64,000 bases of DNA, taken from an uncultured Pelagibacteraceae bacterium (lineage in GTDB: Bacteria > Pseudomonadota > Alphaproteobacteria > Pelagibacterales > Pelagibacteraceae). Below, one piece after another: positions 50,012-59,223 of the stretch (its first letter is position 1; each line of letters begins with the position of its first letter). A model generated the notes under the pieces. It was not told the origin of the DNA, made no database searches, and saw only the letters and a list, made by a program, of their open reading frames with translations. The DNA lies in contig CABXYU010000001.1 of assembly GCA_902516625.1 (NCBI GenBank), forward strand, positions 1 through 64,000. Direction: 5' to 3'. The position numbers and the translations under genes were made by a program.

Positions 50012-50958
50012 GTTTAAATAGTAATTCAAATTTCCAATTTGTTGTCTCTGAGCCCATGAGAAAGAACAATTTATCAGTTTTCTTTTTGAATTCTAAGGTA
50101 AAAAAAGTAGATAATTATTTGTGTTTTTCTGAAGCTATAAATAAAGACTTAATATTAGTCAATGAAGTTAATGATAGAGGGTCAGTTAGGTGGTTAAAGT
50201 TATCTAACAAATCAAATCAAAAAATTTTAGTTTTAGAATCAGAACTAATAACTGGGAATGCTTTAAAGCAGGATAGAGTTGTTGATAGAACAACTCTGGT
50301 TCCTGAAAATACAACTATAATGTTACAAGTAAGTTGTTGTGAAAAAAATAGATGGAGTCCAGCCGTTGCAAACAACATTTCTGTTTCAGATACACTTTTT
50401 TTTTCAAAAGGGCGTTTAGATAATTCTCTCGATATTTATGAAAAGTCTAAAACTGATCAATTTAAAATTTGGGATAATATCTCTAAAAGATTAAATGATT
50501 TTAAAATTAAATCCTTTACAGGATCTACTGAAGAAATATATCAAAAAAAAAAAAAGGATATTGAAGATTTATTATTGTCGTTCAAACCAAAATTTAATAG
50601 TTTAGGAGTAGCTATTGCAATTGGTAATCGGATAATCTCAATAGATATATTTGGTGATTCAAATATTTTTAACATTTATTTCCCAAAAATCTTGAGGTCT
50701 GTAATAATTGATAGTTACACAAAAAAAACTTATCAAAATTTTATTTATAAAGAAAATGTGTATAAACTTCTTAGACAATTTGAAAAATCACAAAAAAAAT
50801 TACATAAGTCACCAGGAGGATGTTTGGGAGAAGAGATAAAATTTAATAATAATCAAGTAGTTGGCTCTTGTTTGCAGTATAATGATAAGATGATTCATTT
50901 TTCAGGTTTTTTAAAAGATAGTCCTGATATACCTCAATACAAAAGTGAGGTAGCTTAA
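50008..50958 (+). CDS. ARPP-1 / DUF6569-like protein
   Basis: 316 residues. SVFFLNSKVK, YLCFSEAINKDLILVNEVNDRGSV, then LVLESELITGNALKQDRVVDRTTLVPENTTIMLQVSCCEKNRW follow the ARPP-1 pattern (LDGEELVGAKQNRVL..VPVSCVE..RW). The C-terminal GEEIKFNNNQVVGSCLQYNDKMIHFSGF also fits. The domain has been linked by context to ADP-ribose metabolism; no enzymatic role is settled. The ATGA overlap with the ATPase-peptidase suggests that the two work together. Confidence 0.75.
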   Translation: MSLNSNSNFQFVVSEPMRKNNLSVFFLNSKVKKVDNYLCFSEAINKDLILVNEVNDRGSVRWLKLSNKSNQKILVLESELITGNALKQDRVVDRTTLVPENTTIMLQVSCCEKNRWSPAVANNISVSDTLFFSKGRLDNSLDIYEKSKTDQFKIWDNISKRLNDFKIKSFTGSTEEIYQKKKKDIEDLLLSFKPKFNSLGVAIAIGNRIISIDIFGDSNIFNIYFPKILRSVIIDSYTKKTYQNFIYKENVYKLLRQFEKSQKKLHKSPGGCLGEEIKFNNNQVVGSCLQYNDKMIHFSGFLKDSPDIPQYKSEVA

Positions 50959-50961
50959 AAA

Positions 50962-51990
50962 ATGAATGACTATATAATAATCATACTTTTAATAATCTTA
51001 ATTATTATAGTTATTATTAAAAATAAAAAAAATAATAATCAAGAATCTTATGATCCACTAAAACATGAAGGTTATAATAAAGATATTAAGGATGATATTA
51101 AGGGTGATATTTCTACCAAAATTGAAAATTTAAGAACAGCAATTACAAATAGTGTTAGTACAGTGAGTACAAATGTAGGTGTAAATAAAGGAATTATTGA
51201 GTCTAAATCAGGAGAAATATTAGAAGCACATCGAAGGTTAGTAGAAAGTATATCTGGTAGTAAAAAATCAGGTATAGCTGGAGAACTTTTGTTAGAAAAT
51301 TTTTTTAGATCTTCTGGATTAGTAGAAAATACACAATGGGTTAAAAATCAATCTTATGAGAAAGATGGAACAACTTTATCTGTAGAATTTGCAATAAAAC
51401 ATCCAACTGGATTAGTATTACCTGTAGATGCCCATTGGACTAAAACTTTATATGAGCAACTATCTAAACTTAGAGAAGAGCCAAAAAATGATGAAAGAGA
51501 TAGAAGAATTGATGAGGTCTATAAAGAAATAATCAAAAGCTATGGCAACAAAGCTAAAGAAGTTAGTAAAAAATATATTGATAGTCCGATTAGCACAGAT
51601 TTTGCTTGTGTTTATGTACCAAGTGAAAGTCTTTATTTAGAACTTAATACTCACATAACAACAGACAAAGAATTATGGATATCAGAAATACAAAAAAAAT
51701 ATAAAATTAATTTTATGGGGCCTTCAACTTTCTCAGCTTATTGTAGTGCAATTTTATTAGGTTTTAATTCTATTGCAGTCGATCAAAAAGCAAAAACATT
51801 TTTAAAACATGTGGACGCTTTGAATCTTTTGATCAAAAATCATTTTGAAAGTGCAGAAACTCATGAAAATAACATGAAAAGAGCTTTTAAAAGTGCTTCA
51901 GATATAGTTTCGACATCTGAAAAAATTAAGAATCAAATGGAAAAGGCAGAAGAGTCAATCAAAGAGATAGAGGATAAGAATAATGGATAA
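50962..51990 (+). CDS. RmuC-like DNA recombination protein
   Basis: 342 residues: one N-terminal membrane span (about 3-20), a coiled-coil region, then the RmuC core GIAGELLLENFFRSSGLVENTQW, VEFAIKHPTGLVLPVDAHW and DFACVYVPSESLY. The core has a restriction-endonuclease-like fold with the GE..., D and K pattern. RmuC limits inversions at small inverted repeats in E. coli. Four bases after ARPP-1. Confidence 0.87.
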   Translation: MNDYIIIILLIILIIIVIIKNKKNNNQESYDPLKHEGYNKDIKDDIKGDISTKIENLRTAITNSVSTVSTNVGVNKGIIESKSGEILEAHRRLVESISGSKKSGIAGELLLENFFRSSGLVENTQWVKNQSYEKDGTTLSVEFAIKHPTGLVLPVDAHWTKTLYEQLSKLREEPKNDERDRRIDEVYKEIIKSYGNKAKEVSKKYIDSPISTDFACVYVPSESLYLELNTHITTDKELWISEIQKKYKINFMGPSTFSAYCSAILLGFNSIAVDQKAKTFLKHVDALNLLIKNHFESAETHENNMKRAFKSASDIVSTSEKIKNQMEKAEESIKEIEDKNNG

Positions 51991-52225
51991 AAAAACAAAC
52001 TTCCCAGATCTTGAAAGACTACCTCCACATAATCACTTTAAACATTTTTTAAATTGGTTAATAAACAAACCTAAGGTGTTTTTTAAGGATTATATTATAA
52101 AAAATTTTCTAGATAAAAATTTAGAATTAGAGATTTTAAAATTAAACTTAGAATTGAAGGAATATGAATTAACACTTTTAAAGAAAGAAATGCAAGAGAT
52201 AAGAAAATATTCTAATTTTTTGTAA
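51983..52225 (+). CDS. Small coiled-coil protein
   Basis: 80 residues. The C-terminal half (about 40-77, NLELEILKLNLELKEYELTLLKKEM) has a leucine heptad pattern and probably forms a coiled coil; the N-terminal half has aromatic and basic residues that may touch the membrane. It overlaps rmuC by 8 bases and may be a partner. No family recognised. Confidence 0.6.
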   Translation: MDKKTNFPDLERLPPHNHFKHFLNWLINKPKVFFKDYIIKNFLDKNLELEILKLNLELKEYELTLLKKEMQEIRKYSNFL

Positions 52226-52250
52226 AAATAGATACAAAAACTCAAAAAAC

Positions 52251-53681
52251 ATGAAACAAATTATTGTAAAAGATTATGAGACGTCAGATGGTAGGGTAAA
52301 TTTTGGCCAAATTATACAGGCAGGAATTTTAATTACCGATGAGAATTTAAAAATTAAACAAAAACACGAATTGAGATGTAGACTAAAACCCAATGTTATT
52401 CCATCTATTGGTGCAAGTTTAGTGCACCGCTCAACAGTCGACCAGCTTAAGAATTCTAATATGTCCCATTATCAAATGGCAATGGAACATTACAAAATTA
52501 TTAAAGATGCCACAAAACATAACCCAAGTTTTATCACTGGCTTTAATAATATAGCTTTTGATTTGGAGTTTACACGTAGAATGTATTTTAAAAACTTAAT
52601 ACCAGATATTTACCAAACAAATACGAATGGCAATAGTCACCTAGATATTTTAAATGTTGCCAGAGCATCAAAATTTTCTAATAACGATGCTTTTAAAACA
52701 GTTCTTTCAGATAAAGGACGACCCTCATTTAAACTTGAAGATCTTTGCAAAGCGAACTCTATTGATAATGGTACTTCACATGATGCTATAACAGATTGTC
52801 TTAATACAATTTCTTTAGCTGACATTATTTTTAAAAAAACACCTGATATTTGGAATGCTGCTTTATTGACAACTACTAAGAAGGAAGTGGAAAATTTTAT
52901 TTTAAAAAATAAAGTTTACACATCATTAGAATATTTTTATGGACGATCAGTACCTTTTGCATGTCATCATATTTTATTTCATGAACAATACCAGTGGAGT
53001 ATAAATTGGGATCTCAAAGTTGACCCAACAAATTATTTAGAGATGGATAGATACAGATTATCAAAGGCTTTAGACTCATCTCCTAAATTTATAAGAACGG
53101 TCCGGCAAAATAAATCACCCGTTTTATTAAAAGCAGACTATGCACTAAATACAGATAATTATTCGAAACTGGGAAAAGATGAAATTAATAGAAGAGTTGA
53201 AATTTTAGATAATAATCCAAAATTTATTGAATTAATTGGTTCAATACTTTCTGATAAAGCTAAAGAAAAAATGTCTATGGATCAAACAGAACTTCTTTTT
53301 GAAGAAACAATATATGCAGCTGGTTTTGCTAATGCTAAAGACAAAGCATTAATGAATAAGTTTCATGAGGTGGATTGGGGAGAAAAAGTTAAGTTGATTG
53401 ATAAATTCTCTGAGGAACGTTTTCAATATTTTGCTGAATGTTTAATATATGAAGAAAGCCCAGAATCACTACCTAAATCAATTTATAATAAAATTCACAG
53501 AAGTTTTGCACAACGTCTTCTGTCTACTAATAAAGAGAAGTGGGAAACAACAGCAAGTTTTTTTAACGAGGTAGATAATTTACGTGAATCTAAATACAAA
53601 GATAATCCAGAGATGCTTGAGGTAATTGAAGATTATAATAAGTACGTAATGGAGATTCAATCTAAATTTGAGAGCGCTTAA
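52251..53681 (+). CDS. sbcB: Exodeoxyribonuclease I
   Basis: Degrades single-stranded DNA 3' to 5'. 476 residues. DEDDh exonuclease site: DYET (Asp 8, Glu 10), GFNNIAFDLEF (Asp 104), SHDAITDCLNT (His 177, Asp 182), followed by the SH3-like and helical C-terminal domains of ExoI. Length equals E. coli SbcB (475). It is uncommon outside Gammaproteobacteria, which marks this as a possible transfer. Confidence 0.93.
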   Translation: MKQIIVKDYETSDGRVNFGQIIQAGILITDENLKIKQKHELRCRLKPNVIPSIGASLVHRSTVDQLKNSNMSHYQMAMEHYKIIKDATKHNPSFITGFNNIAFDLEFTRRMYFKNLIPDIYQTNTNGNSHLDILNVARASKFSNNDAFKTVLSDKGRPSFKLEDLCKANSIDNGTSHDAITDCLNTISLADIIFKKTPDIWNAALLTTTKKEVENFILKNKVYTSLEYFYGRSVPFACHHILFHEQYQWSINWDLKVDPTNYLEMDRYRLSKALDSSPKFIRTVRQNKSPVLLKADYALNTDNYSKLGKDEINRRVEILDNNPKFIELIGSILSDKAKEKMSMDQTELLFEETIYAAGFANAKDKALMNKFHEVDWGEKVKLIDKFSEERFQYFAECLIYEESPESLPKSIYNKIHRSFAQRLLSTNKEKWETTASFFNEVDNLRESKYKDNPEMLEVIEDYNKYVMEIQSKFESA

Positions 53682-53696
53682 CATTATTAAACTTTT

Positions 53697-56600
53697 ATGA
53701 AGAAGAATTTTTATTCACCTACTATGCTTGTGAATTATATTAATTACAAGCATTTTATTACAGATGAATTTAATGAAAAATTATTTAATTTAAAAAAGTC
53801 AGAAAAAACTATTGCAGAAAATTTAAGAATAAAAAAGGGGTTAGCTCACGAGAAGGAATATTTTAACGAATTAAAAAAAAAATATAAAAAAGTTAAAAAT
53901 ATTAAAATATTAAAAGATTTATCAAAAGAAGAAAAAATCAAAGAGACAATTAATGCATTAAAAAATGGGTATGAATTAATTTATGGTGGATGGCTGTCAT
54001 CAGGAAATTGGATTGGAGAATTGGATTTTTTAGAAATTAACAATCATGTTAAATCAGATTTAGGTAGCTGGAGTTATGAAGTTACAGATACAAAAAATAG
54101 TCCAAAAGTAAAAAAAGATCACATCTATCAAGTTAGTTTATATTCTTTTCTGCTTAAAGAGGTTCAAGGAATACTTCCAAAAAATTTTTATATTTTACTT
54201 AAAAATAAAAAAAAGGAAGTCATCAAACTAAAAGAGGTTTTTAGCACCTTTTCATTACATAAAAAATATTTTGAAAAATTTATAGAAAATGATTCAAATA
54301 AAAAAAAACTAGAAAAAATTAGCAGTATTTCTCTTCGTGATTTAAAAGAGTTTTATGAAAATGAATGGAAAGTACAAAAACATCTAAATTCATTGTTAGG
54401 AAGCAATAAGAATAGTGTTAAAAAATTAAATCAAGCTGGTATCCATAGTTTTGATAAATTAGCAAAACTTGATCCTAAAAAAGAGATTAAAGGATTAAAA
54501 GAAGAGGCAAAAATAAAATTGATTAATCAAGCTAAATTACAAATGGAAGCAGAAAAAGAAGGGGTTATAAAATTTAAATATATCGAAGAAAATTTTGCTT
54601 TAAATAAAGGATTTAATCTTTTACCAGAACCAACAGAGTCAGATCTTTTTTTTGATTTAGAAGGAGTCCAGGATTTTGTCTACCAAGGAAAATTAGAATA
54701 TTTATTTGGTATTTTTTATGAGGAAAAAGGAGAAAAAATATTTAAACCGTTCTGGGCACATAATAGAGAGGAAGAAAAAAAAAGCCTGATTAAATTTTTC
54801 GAATTTACAAAAAAACATTTTAAAAAATATCCAAAATCAAAAATTTATCATTACGCACCATATGAAATAAATGCATTAGAAAGATTAACATCGTTTCACA
54901 AAGTTCATGGAGTTGATTTCGATCACTATTTAAACCTTAATAAATTTGTGGATTTATTTAGGGTAGTTAAACAGGCAATTTATGTATCTCAAAAAAGTTA
55001 TTCAATTAAAGATATTGAAAAATATTACGATTTTAAAAGGACTGGAGATATTTTAAAGGGAGATATTTCAGAAGAGTTTTATATCCAATGGATGCAAAAT
55101 AATGATCAACAACTTTTGGATAAAATTGAAGAATATAATAAACAGGATTGTATATCTACCTTTAGACTTAGAAAGTGGCTTTTAAGAATTAAACCCAAAC
55201 AAACAAAATGGTTTGTACCAGAAAAAGACCAATTAGAGATCAGACCTTTTGAAGAAATATTATTGGAATACCAAGAAAAATTTAAAAATTTGAATATAAA
55301 ATCTAATAAAATTATTCAGTTGCTATCAGATATTATTGGTTTTTTTAATAGAGAACAAAAACCACAGTGGCGTCAGCATTTTGATAGAAAAGATCTTTCT
55401 AATAGTGAATTAATTGAAGATAGAGAATGTATAGCAAATATGAAACTTGCATCAGTTTTTCAGGATAAAAAGTCGTTTGTTTATAAATATATTTTTCCAG
55501 AGCAAGAGTATAAATTAAAGGAGGGAAGAAAATGCATAATTGCGAACAATACAGACCCTGAGAGATCAGATTATGCAGGTAAAATTCAAGAATTAGATCA
55601 AATCAATAGGTCATTATTATTAAGAAAAGGAATTTCTAAAGAAGAGAAAAAATTACCAAAGGTTTTGTCTATAGGGGAAGAGGTTATGGGCCATTCTTTT
55701 TTTGAGAATTTGAATAAAAATACTTATAGGTTTTGTGACAATGTTTTAAATAAAGAAGATGGTTATGAGGCTATTAAAAGTTTTATTAATAGAGATACTC
55801 CTAAAATAAAAGGAATTAAAAATGGAGAAAAAATAATAAAAAATGACAATTTTGATATAGAAATTCCAAAAATTATATCGAATTTACAAAATTCATATAT
55901 TTTTTTACAGGGTCCACCAGGTAGTGGTAAGACCTATCAAGCATCTAATGCAATCATTGAATTGCTTAAAAAGAATAAAAAAATTGCAGTAACAGCTAAC
56001 TCACATAAAGTAATTCATACCTTACTAGAAAAGGTAGAAAATTTAGCTAGTAAACAAAAATATATATTCAAAGGACTTAAAAAAGGTAACCCTGATGATC
56101 CAGATACATTTTACGATGGCAAATTTATTAAAACTGATAGAAATGAGAAACACTATATAGATGGGTTAAAACACAATAAAATTTTGCTTTATGCTGGAAC
56201 AAAATATCACCTATCACAGTGGTATTACCAAAATGAATTAGATTATCTTTTTGTAGATGAGGCATCTCAAATTTCTGTCGCAGATTTAGTCGCTTTAGGA
56301 GGTATTGCAAAAAATATTATCTTGATCGGGGACCAAATGCAATTAGGTCAACCTACTCAAGGTTCACACCCGGGTGAATCAGGTTGTTCAGTCCTAGATT
56401 ATTTATTAGAAGGAAAAGACACAATTGCTAATAATAGAGGTATATTTTTAAATAAAACTTATCGGCTTCACCCACAAATAAATTCATTCATATCAGAAAA
56501 TTTTTATGAAGATAGATTATTGGCTAATCAAGAAAATATTAACAGAAAAATAGAATATAAAAAAAATAGTATTATAAAGTCAGAAGGAATTCATACAATC

Positions 56601-57071
56601 TCAATGAATCATGAGGATAGATCACAACAAAGTATTGAAGAGTTTGAAATAATAAAAAAAATTATTGATCAATTGATCGGTTGTAAATTTACTGATTTTG
56701 ATAAATCAGTGAGAAAAATTAATGTAGATGATATTTTAATTGTTAGTCCTTACAATGTTCAAGTAAACTTCTTAAAAGAAAGATTAATCAAAGGTATTCG
56801 CTGTGGAACAATAGACAAATTTCAAGGAATGGAAGCGCCAATTACAATTATTAGCATGACTTCATCGTCAGTGGAAGATTTACCGAGAAATAAAAAATTT
56901 TTTTTTAATAGAAATAGATTAAATGTTGCAATTTCAAGAGCTCAATGTTCATCAATAATTCTTCTCAATCCAAGCTTATTAGAGTCAGTACCTACAGATT
57001 ATGAGGAATTTAAATTAATCAATAATTTTCAAAAATTAATGCAATTTCAAATAAAAACTGATAATATCTAA
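53697..57071 (+). CDS. TM0106-type RecB-like nuclease fused to SF1 helicase
   Basis: 1124 residues. N-terminal PD-(D/E)XK nuclease: GLAHEKEYF (about 48-56), ELDF (Asp 110), EVTDTK (Glu 128, Lys 133) and Gln 145. A second, RNase-H-like domain begins FFDLEGV (Asp 320, Glu 322) and ends with NKQDCISTFRLRKW. The helicase half has Walker A GPPGSGKT (about 737), Walker B VDEASQ (about 853), GDQMQLGQP, YRLHPQINSF, FQGMEAPITIISM and NRLNVAISRA. Similar multi-domain Dna2-like proteins process DNA ends. Fifteen bases after sbcB. Confidence 0.9.
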   Translation: MKKNFYSPTMLVNYINYKHFITDEFNEKLFNLKKSEKTIAENLRIKKGLAHEKEYFNELKKKYKKVKNIKILKDLSKEEKIKETINALKNGYELIYGGWLSSGNWIGELDFLEINNHVKSDLGSWSYEVTDTKNSPKVKKDHIYQVSLYSFLLKEVQGILPKNFYILLKNKKKEVIKLKEVFSTFSLHKKYFEKFIENDSNKKKLEKISSISLRDLKEFYENEWKVQKHLNSLLGSNKNSVKKLNQAGIHSFDKLAKLDPKKEIKGLKEEAKIKLINQAKLQMEAEKEGVIKFKYIEENFALNKGFNLLPEPTESDLFFDLEGVQDFVYQGKLEYLFGIFYEEKGEKIFKPFWAHNREEEKKSLIKFFEFTKKHFKKYPKSKIYHYAPYEINALERLTSFHKVHGVDFDHYLNLNKFVDLFRVVKQAIYVSQKSYSIKDIEKYYDFKRTGDILKGDISEEFYIQWMQNNDQQLLDKIEEYNKQDCISTFRLRKWLLRIKPKQTKWFVPEKDQLEIRPFEEILLEYQEKFKNLNIKSNKIIQLLSDIIGFFNREQKPQWRQHFDRKDLSNSELIEDRECIANMKLASVFQDKKSFVYKYIFPEQEYKLKEGRKCIIANNTDPERSDYAGKIQELDQINRSLLLRKGISKEEKKLPKVLSIGEEVMGHSFFENLNKNTYRFCDNVLNKEDGYEAIKSFINRDTPKIKGIKNGEKIIKNDNFDIEIPKIISNLQNSYIFLQGPPGSGKTYQASNAIIELLKKNKKIAVTANSHKVIHTLLEKVENLASKQKYIFKGLKKGNPDDPDTFYDGKFIKTDRNEKHYIDGLKHNKILLYAGTKYHLSQWYYQNELDYLFVDEASQISVADLVALGGIAKNIILIGDQMQLGQPTQGSHPGESGCSVLDYLLEGKDTIANNRGIFLNKTYRLHPQINSFISENFYEDRLLANQENINRKIEYKKNSIIKSEGIHTISMNHEDRSQQSIEEFEIIKKIIDQLIGCKFTDFDKSVRKINVDDILIVSPYNVQVNFLKERLIKGIRCGTIDKFQGMEAPITIISMTSSSVEDLPRNKKFFFNRNRLNVAISRAQCSSIILLNPSLLESVPTDYEEFKLINNFQKLMQFQIKTDNI

Positions 57072-57075
57072 TCTT

Positions 57076-57546
57076 ATGGAAAGCAATCCATATAATTTAA
57101 AATTAGTTGAAAAAAAACCAGCAGATTATCTGAATGGAGAAGAATTTAAAAATTTTTTAGATAAAAATAAAATACCTGTAAAAAGAGTGGATAATTTACC
57201 ACGATTTGCAAATCAAAATAATATAGAAATGAAAAAACTTGTTAGAGAAGGATCGAGTGGTTCAGTTCCAACAATATATAAAATTCCAAATTCTACACAA
57301 ATAAAAAATATTTTAGAGAGTATGCAGCGTAATAACAATAGTGTTTTAGGAAAAGAGTTATTAAAAAAGAAAAAAGAAAAAATATTAGAAATATTTGATA
57401 AAGCTGAAGATAGAAAAGAAACGAGAACATCAATAGCGGACAAAGTTGCGAAAAGTTTGGGTGTAAATTGTAATAGAAAATTAGTAAGAGCAGTTTTAGA
57501 CTCTAAAAGATCATCCAAGCTGGAAAAGCTTAAAAAAATTTCTTAA
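57076..57546 (+). CDS. Small basic protein of unknown function
   Basis: 156 residues, Lys/Asn rich. The last 50 residues (TSIADKVAKSLGVNCNRKLVRAVLDSKR) could form a helix-turn-helix-like unit, and the middle is helical and basic, so nucleic-acid binding is possible. Five bases after the helicase gene; last gene of the accessory operon, followed by a hairpin. Confidence 0.6.
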   Translation: MESNPYNLKLVEKKPADYLNGEEFKNFLDKNKIPVKRVDNLPRFANQNNIEMKKLVREGSSGSVPTIYKIPNSTQIKNILESMQRNNNSVLGKELLKKKKEKILEIFDKAEDRKETRTSIADKVAKSLGVNCNRKLVRAVLDSKRSSKLEKLKKIS

Positions 57547-57568
57547 AATACTAATTTAATAATCTCAT

Positions 57569-57587
57569 AAACGACCATTAGTCGTTT
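57569..57587 (+). terminator. Hairpin at the end of the accessory operon
   Basis: AAACGAC (57569-57575) pairs with GTCGTTT (57581-57587), seven pairs around CATTA. It is 22 bases after the last stop and is followed by TTTATAATAAAA, which also holds a TATAAT (57593-57598) that may be the trxA -10 box. Confidence 0.5.
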
Positions 57588-57592
57588 GACTT

Positions 57593-57624
57593 TATAATAA
57601 AAAAATTTATTACTTAATAAGTAA
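57593..57624 (+). promoter_or_regulatory. Candidate trxA promoter and palindrome
   Basis: TATAAT (57593-57598) lacks a convincing -35. TTACTTAATAAGTAA (57610-57624) is a perfect inverted repeat (TTACTT/AAGTAA with AAT centre), 5 bases before AAAGG (57630-57634 region) and 16 bases before the trxA ATG. It is placed well for an operator. Unverified. Confidence 0.35.
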
Positions 57625-57640
57625 TTAGAAAGGATAATTT

Positions 57641-57961
57641 ATGCTTAAAGAATTTAAAGACGAAATGTTTGAAACAGATATTAAAAATGAAGATGTCTCA
57701 ATTGTTCAATTCTCAGCGTCATGGTGCTCGCCATGCAAACAGCTTAAGCCAATTATGGAAAAATTTTCAGAATCAGAGCAATACAAAAATAAAAATTTTT
57801 ATATTGCAGATATAGAAACAGATGGAATTAATACCGCCTCGGCGGCCGGTATAAGAGGAGTACCTACCGTAATTATTTATAAGAAGGGAACAGAGACTAA
57901 TAGAATAGTGGGAGGCGTGCCGGCGGGCAAAATGCAAGAATTCCTTGATGAAAATATTTAA
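57641..57961 (+). CDS. trxA: Thioredoxin
   Basis: 106 residues, one thioredoxin fold with the active site ASWCSPCKQ (Cys about 29 and 32; WCSPC rather than the classical WCGPC) and the cis-Pro of RGVPTVIIY. General cytoplasmic disulfide reductase. AAAGG before the ATG. Its 3' end overlaps folC tail to tail by four bases. Confidence 0.95.
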   Translation: MLKEFKDEMFETDIKNEDVSIVQFSASWCSPCKQLKPIMEKFSESEQYKNKNFYIADIETDGINTASAAGIRGVPTVIIYKKGTETNRIVGGVPAGKMQEFLDENI

Positions 57962-59223
57962 TTTAGATTTAAAAATTCCCCGCTTAGATACAAAGAGCCA
58001 GTAATAATTAATAAGTCATTTTTTTTAAGAGATATCGATTTAATTGCTTCTTCTATGCTTTCTTTATAATGAACATTAGGAACATCATTAAATTTTTCTT
58101 TTAATTTTTTCCCACTTATAGCATTGGGTTGATTAGGTATATCAATTGTCGTAATAGAAGAGATGTTTTTAAAATAACTGATATATTTTTTGTGATTTTT
58201 ATTTTCCATCATTCCTAAAATAACATGTTTGTTGCAATCTAAAGTTTGAAGGTATTCATTTAAAACTCTTGCCCCATCTTCATTGTGGCTTCCATCAAGA
58301 AGTAATCTGTTATATTTAACAAGTTCTTTTAGTTTTCCAGATTTAATCTCTTGAAGTCTTGCTATATTTCTGATTTTTGTTATTCCATTTTTAATATTAT
58401 CTTCTTTGATCCCCATATTACATATTCTTAAAGTTGCGATTGCAGTTGAAATATTTTCTAATTGAAATTGTCCTAAAACATTTGGTAATGGAAGTTTTAA
58501 TCCTCCAAATTTATCCTCATAATAAAAAAAACCATTTTCACCAGTAGTGTAACTAAAATCTTCATTGAAAAAAAATTTATTAGACAAGTTTTTTGAAATT
58601 GTTTCTTTGATACATTTTGTAGTTTTCTGAGAATTTTGTTTGGCTACAATTATGTTTGAATTTAAAAGTGTTGATGTTTTTTCAAATATAATTTTTTCTA
58701 TTGATTGTTGGTTTTTTGGGAGCCAATCAAGGTGGTCAATGCTTATTGAACACAATACACTAGCTAAATTTTTTTTTAATATATTAGTTGCATCAAATCT
58801 ATGAAATAAACCCGCCTCGATTAGATTTATATTTTTAGGATATTGGGCCGCTTTATAAAAAAAACACGCAGACAATATTTCAAAAAACGTTATAGGTTGA
58901 TTGTTATTCACTTCCTCCACTTTCTCAAAAAGACTTGCTAATTCTTCATCATTTAATTCTTGATTGTTAAAAATAAATCTTTCATTAATCTTTTGAATAT
59001 GTGGACTTGTAAAAACATTACATTGAATTTTTGCTTCATTTAAAATTGAAAAAATTGCATTAATTGTAGATTGTTTACCGTTAGTACCAATTATTGAAAA
59101 AGCTTTTATTTTATCTTGAGGGTTGCCTAGTTTTTTACAAAGATTTTTTATACGATCTAAACTTAGATCTATTTCCTTAGGATGCAACTTTTGAAAGCGA
59201 CTGAGTATTTTTTTTAGTTTCAT
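57958..59223 (-). CDS. folC: Folylpolyglutamate / dihydrofolate synthase
   Basis: 421 residues. Mur-ligase-type fold: ATP loop IGTNGKQST (about 44-52; Gln replaces the more usual GKGS), CSISIDHLDWL, and DGSHNEDGARVL. The start overlaps accD by 47 bases; it is kept because LHPKEIDLSLDRIKNL is the normal family N-terminus. Adds glutamate to folates. Confidence 0.94.
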   Translation of the reverse strand: MKLKKILSRFQKLHPKEIDLSLDRIKNLCKKLGNPQDKIKAFSIIGTNGKQSTINAIFSILNEAKIQCNVFTSPHIQKINERFIFNNQELNDEELASLFEKVEEVNNNQPITFFEILSACFFYKAAQYPKNINLIEAGLFHRFDATNILKKNLASVLCSISIDHLDWLPKNQQSIEKIIFEKTSTLLNSNIIVAKQNSQKTTKCIKETISKNLSNKFFFNEDFSYTTGENGFFYYEDKFGGLKLPLPNVLGQFQLENISTAIATLRICNMGIKEDNIKNGITKIRNIARLQEIKSGKLKELVKYNRLLLDGSHNEDGARVLNEYLQTLDCNKHVILGMMENKNHKKYISYFKNISSITTIDIPNQPNAISGKKLKEKFNDVPNVHYKESIEEAIKSISLKKNDLLIITGSLYLSGEFLNLN

